A stretch of 64,000 nucleotides of DNA from Fagopyrum homotropicum (taxonomy: Eukaryota > Streptophyta > Magnoliopsida > Caryophyllales > Polygonaceae). The stretch covers positions 29,199,501 to 29,263,500 of the forward strand of contig BSWB01000004.1 of the NCBI GenBank assembly GCA_033239125.1, given 5' to 3'. The position numbers and the translations under genes are program-made. Within the stretch, counting starts at the first letter, position 1; every line of letters starts with the position of its first letter. Below, in pieces: positions 62,606 to 64,000 of the stretch. The notes beneath the pieces were generated by a model. That model was not told where the DNA came from. It worked only from the letters and a program-made list of their open reading frames with translations, and searched no databases.

Positions 62606-64000
62606 TCTAGGTTGGCAACAATGGCACTTGAAATCTTCTGAAAGACCGAATAAGTACTTAAGTAGAACCCGAAAAGGGATCTGAGTTTTAAAAAGAACAT
62701 TGGTTTTCAAATGCATGCATAGACTGGTTGGCGATAGAAAAGTACGGCTGACCACCACTACTACCGCGGATCTCAGTATGCTTAGTATGGACTTTAGATT
62801 GTTACTCTCTTTGGACTTATTAGCTTGATTATAATGATAGGTGATGTAGATAAGCATATGCCGAAGATTAGTTGAATTTATAGTTATAGTATGCCCTTCA
62901 CGGAGATAATTGTATGGGATCCTCGTTCAGCTGACACACCTAAGTATAATTAAAGGGTTTCAAGTTGAGGATAAGTACGCTCAGCTTATGAGGATTAGGG
63001 AAGACTAACGACGGACAACTACTTCGAGCTTGTTGAGGAATATCGAGACGGAAAAGTGAAGCCTAAAAGACAACAGCAACCACGATGACAAGAAGGGAAT
63101 CCCGAGTCAACTCAATAGGATCAAATGAAGAATATACATGAGAGTAGTTCTAGCAACGCGTTGGATCACCGCCAAGTATACAAATTGGGAATGACAACCC
63201 ATAGTTTCTTTCAAGATGATGTAAAGCAACGTTGCAAACAAAGGGGATGCCTTGAGAAACACACATAGGCATGAAGGTCAAGGTGAAATATAGTAGCGAT
63301 CCAGACAAGAGACATTGAATCTAAGCGTACTGACGGACCAGAAGGTGAAAGTTTAAGGCTAAAAGCATAGCGGAATATGAACACTCTTGACAAATTATTT
63401 GCTGCCACAATCAAGATGGGAAACCGAGACAATCATAAGCATTGAAGTCAAGATAAGATACATTGTTCATCCCGATACGAAGAATTAAAGAGCCGTAAAA
63501 ATGAATGCTTACAGGTTGCTAGAAAGGGGAAGGTCGATTTCACCAACATGGAAGTGGTGTGACCTCCTAGAACACACAAGAATTTCAACAAGGATCGGGA
63601 TAAAACAAAGACCGGATTTCTACAAAGGCGGCAGTACAAAGCAACACACAAGGAAGTTGTAGGAGAATAGTTGGTGAACACGGGGGTCTCTAATGACTTC
63701 TCATTCACAAAGATAAATTAACAACACTAGCGGGTCATAATAGAGAACCGCAATTGGACGATAACTCGGGTAAAAAGAATTATGGAGAAATACCTACAAG
63801 TTATCATGGAAGAAATTACTAGTCCGTTGATGGAAGATGAAGATACAGCTAGACTCGTAAGAGTATAGTGCTCTTATAGGAGTGTAGATTGTAGAAGGAG
63901 CTAAAGGAGTATAAATGGAAGTTATGTATTTTCACTGGTATATCAAACCTCAAAAAGAGATAGAAGAAAAGTAAGCCTACGATCTTACAGTAGGTCAACT
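62606..64000 (+). mobile_element. Element G leader and 5' internal region, noncoding as far as visible
   Basis: Begins like the E and D leaders, including the mini-ORF 62621-62641. From about 62900 the plus strand is purine-rich with many stops in all frames and no gag pattern; minus-strand frames (63211-63432, 63448-63708) show no family signal. G may be non-autonomous like D or decayed; its right part lies beyond the window. Confidence 0.6.
62621..62641 (+). other. Conserved mini-ORF MALEIF in G leader
   Basis: ATG at 62621, TGA at 62639-62641, starting 16 nt after the primer site in the context AACAATGGC. Confidence 0.5.

Overview
Plant nuclear DNA made almost entirely of nested LTR retrotransposons; I see no host gene, tRNA, rRNA, CRISPR or prokaryotic feature. 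Two Ty3/gypsy lineages are present. Elements A and B are Athila-type: tRNA-Asp primer sites, Gag-Pol plus a 3' 'ATHILA ORF-1'/env-like ORF. Elements C, D, E, F and G are chromovirus (Tekay/Del-like): long LTRs starting TGTAA, a PBS close to TGGTATCAGAGC, and a chromodomain-type integrase tail in C. This composition fits pericentromeric or other heterochromatin of an angiosperm. The species cannot be read from the sequence.

Layout. 1-21178: Athila-type element A (5' LTR cut by the window edge, 3' LTR 19464-21178). Its gag is split at 2536/10563 by a complete non-autonomous Athila-like element B (2537-10562, target duplication ACCTT). 21179-23968: leader and 5' LTR of a minus-strand chromovirus-family element E that A entered. 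23969-25107: B-like LTR (B') that E entered. 19708-41468: the composite A-LTR / E leader+LTR / B'-LTR segment stands in four head-to-tail copies of about 5.4-5.5 kb. 41469-41960: end of the B' LTR. 41961-45518: decayed pol tail and 3' LTR of chromovirus F. 45519-46168 and 56694-57557: pol of chromovirus C, split by D, a 10.5-kb minus-strand LARD-like element (46169-56693, target duplication CCGAG, no visible gag-pol). 57737-60003: C 3' LTR, cut by the 5' LTR and leader of element G (60004-64000).

Read from outside inwards, the left part is a six-level nest: C contains F, F contains B', B' contains E, E contains A, A contains B. The left halves of all but B lie outside the window.

The most interesting signal is in the two Athila-type elements. 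Each carries its own dispersed inverted-repeat motif: TTCCACGGCCGTGGAA in A and TCACCTCGACCGAGGTGA in B. The two unrelated motifs sit at matching places: upstream of the LTR TATA box, in the downstream part of the LTR, inside the gag-pol-derived ORF, directly upstream of an internal TATA box, and directly upstream of the 3' ORF start. The internal TATA-to-ATG distance is 438 nt in both elements. I infer a second promoter for the 3' ORF and a motif system that changes in sequence while keeping its positions, possibly read by an element-encoded protein. In the chromoviruses, E, D and G share a seven-codon mini-ORF just after the PBS; a U3 hairpin recurs in E, C, G and D; and site II and telo-box-like promoter motifs recur in the same LTRs.

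Coordinates were read by eye; identities and counts are estimates.
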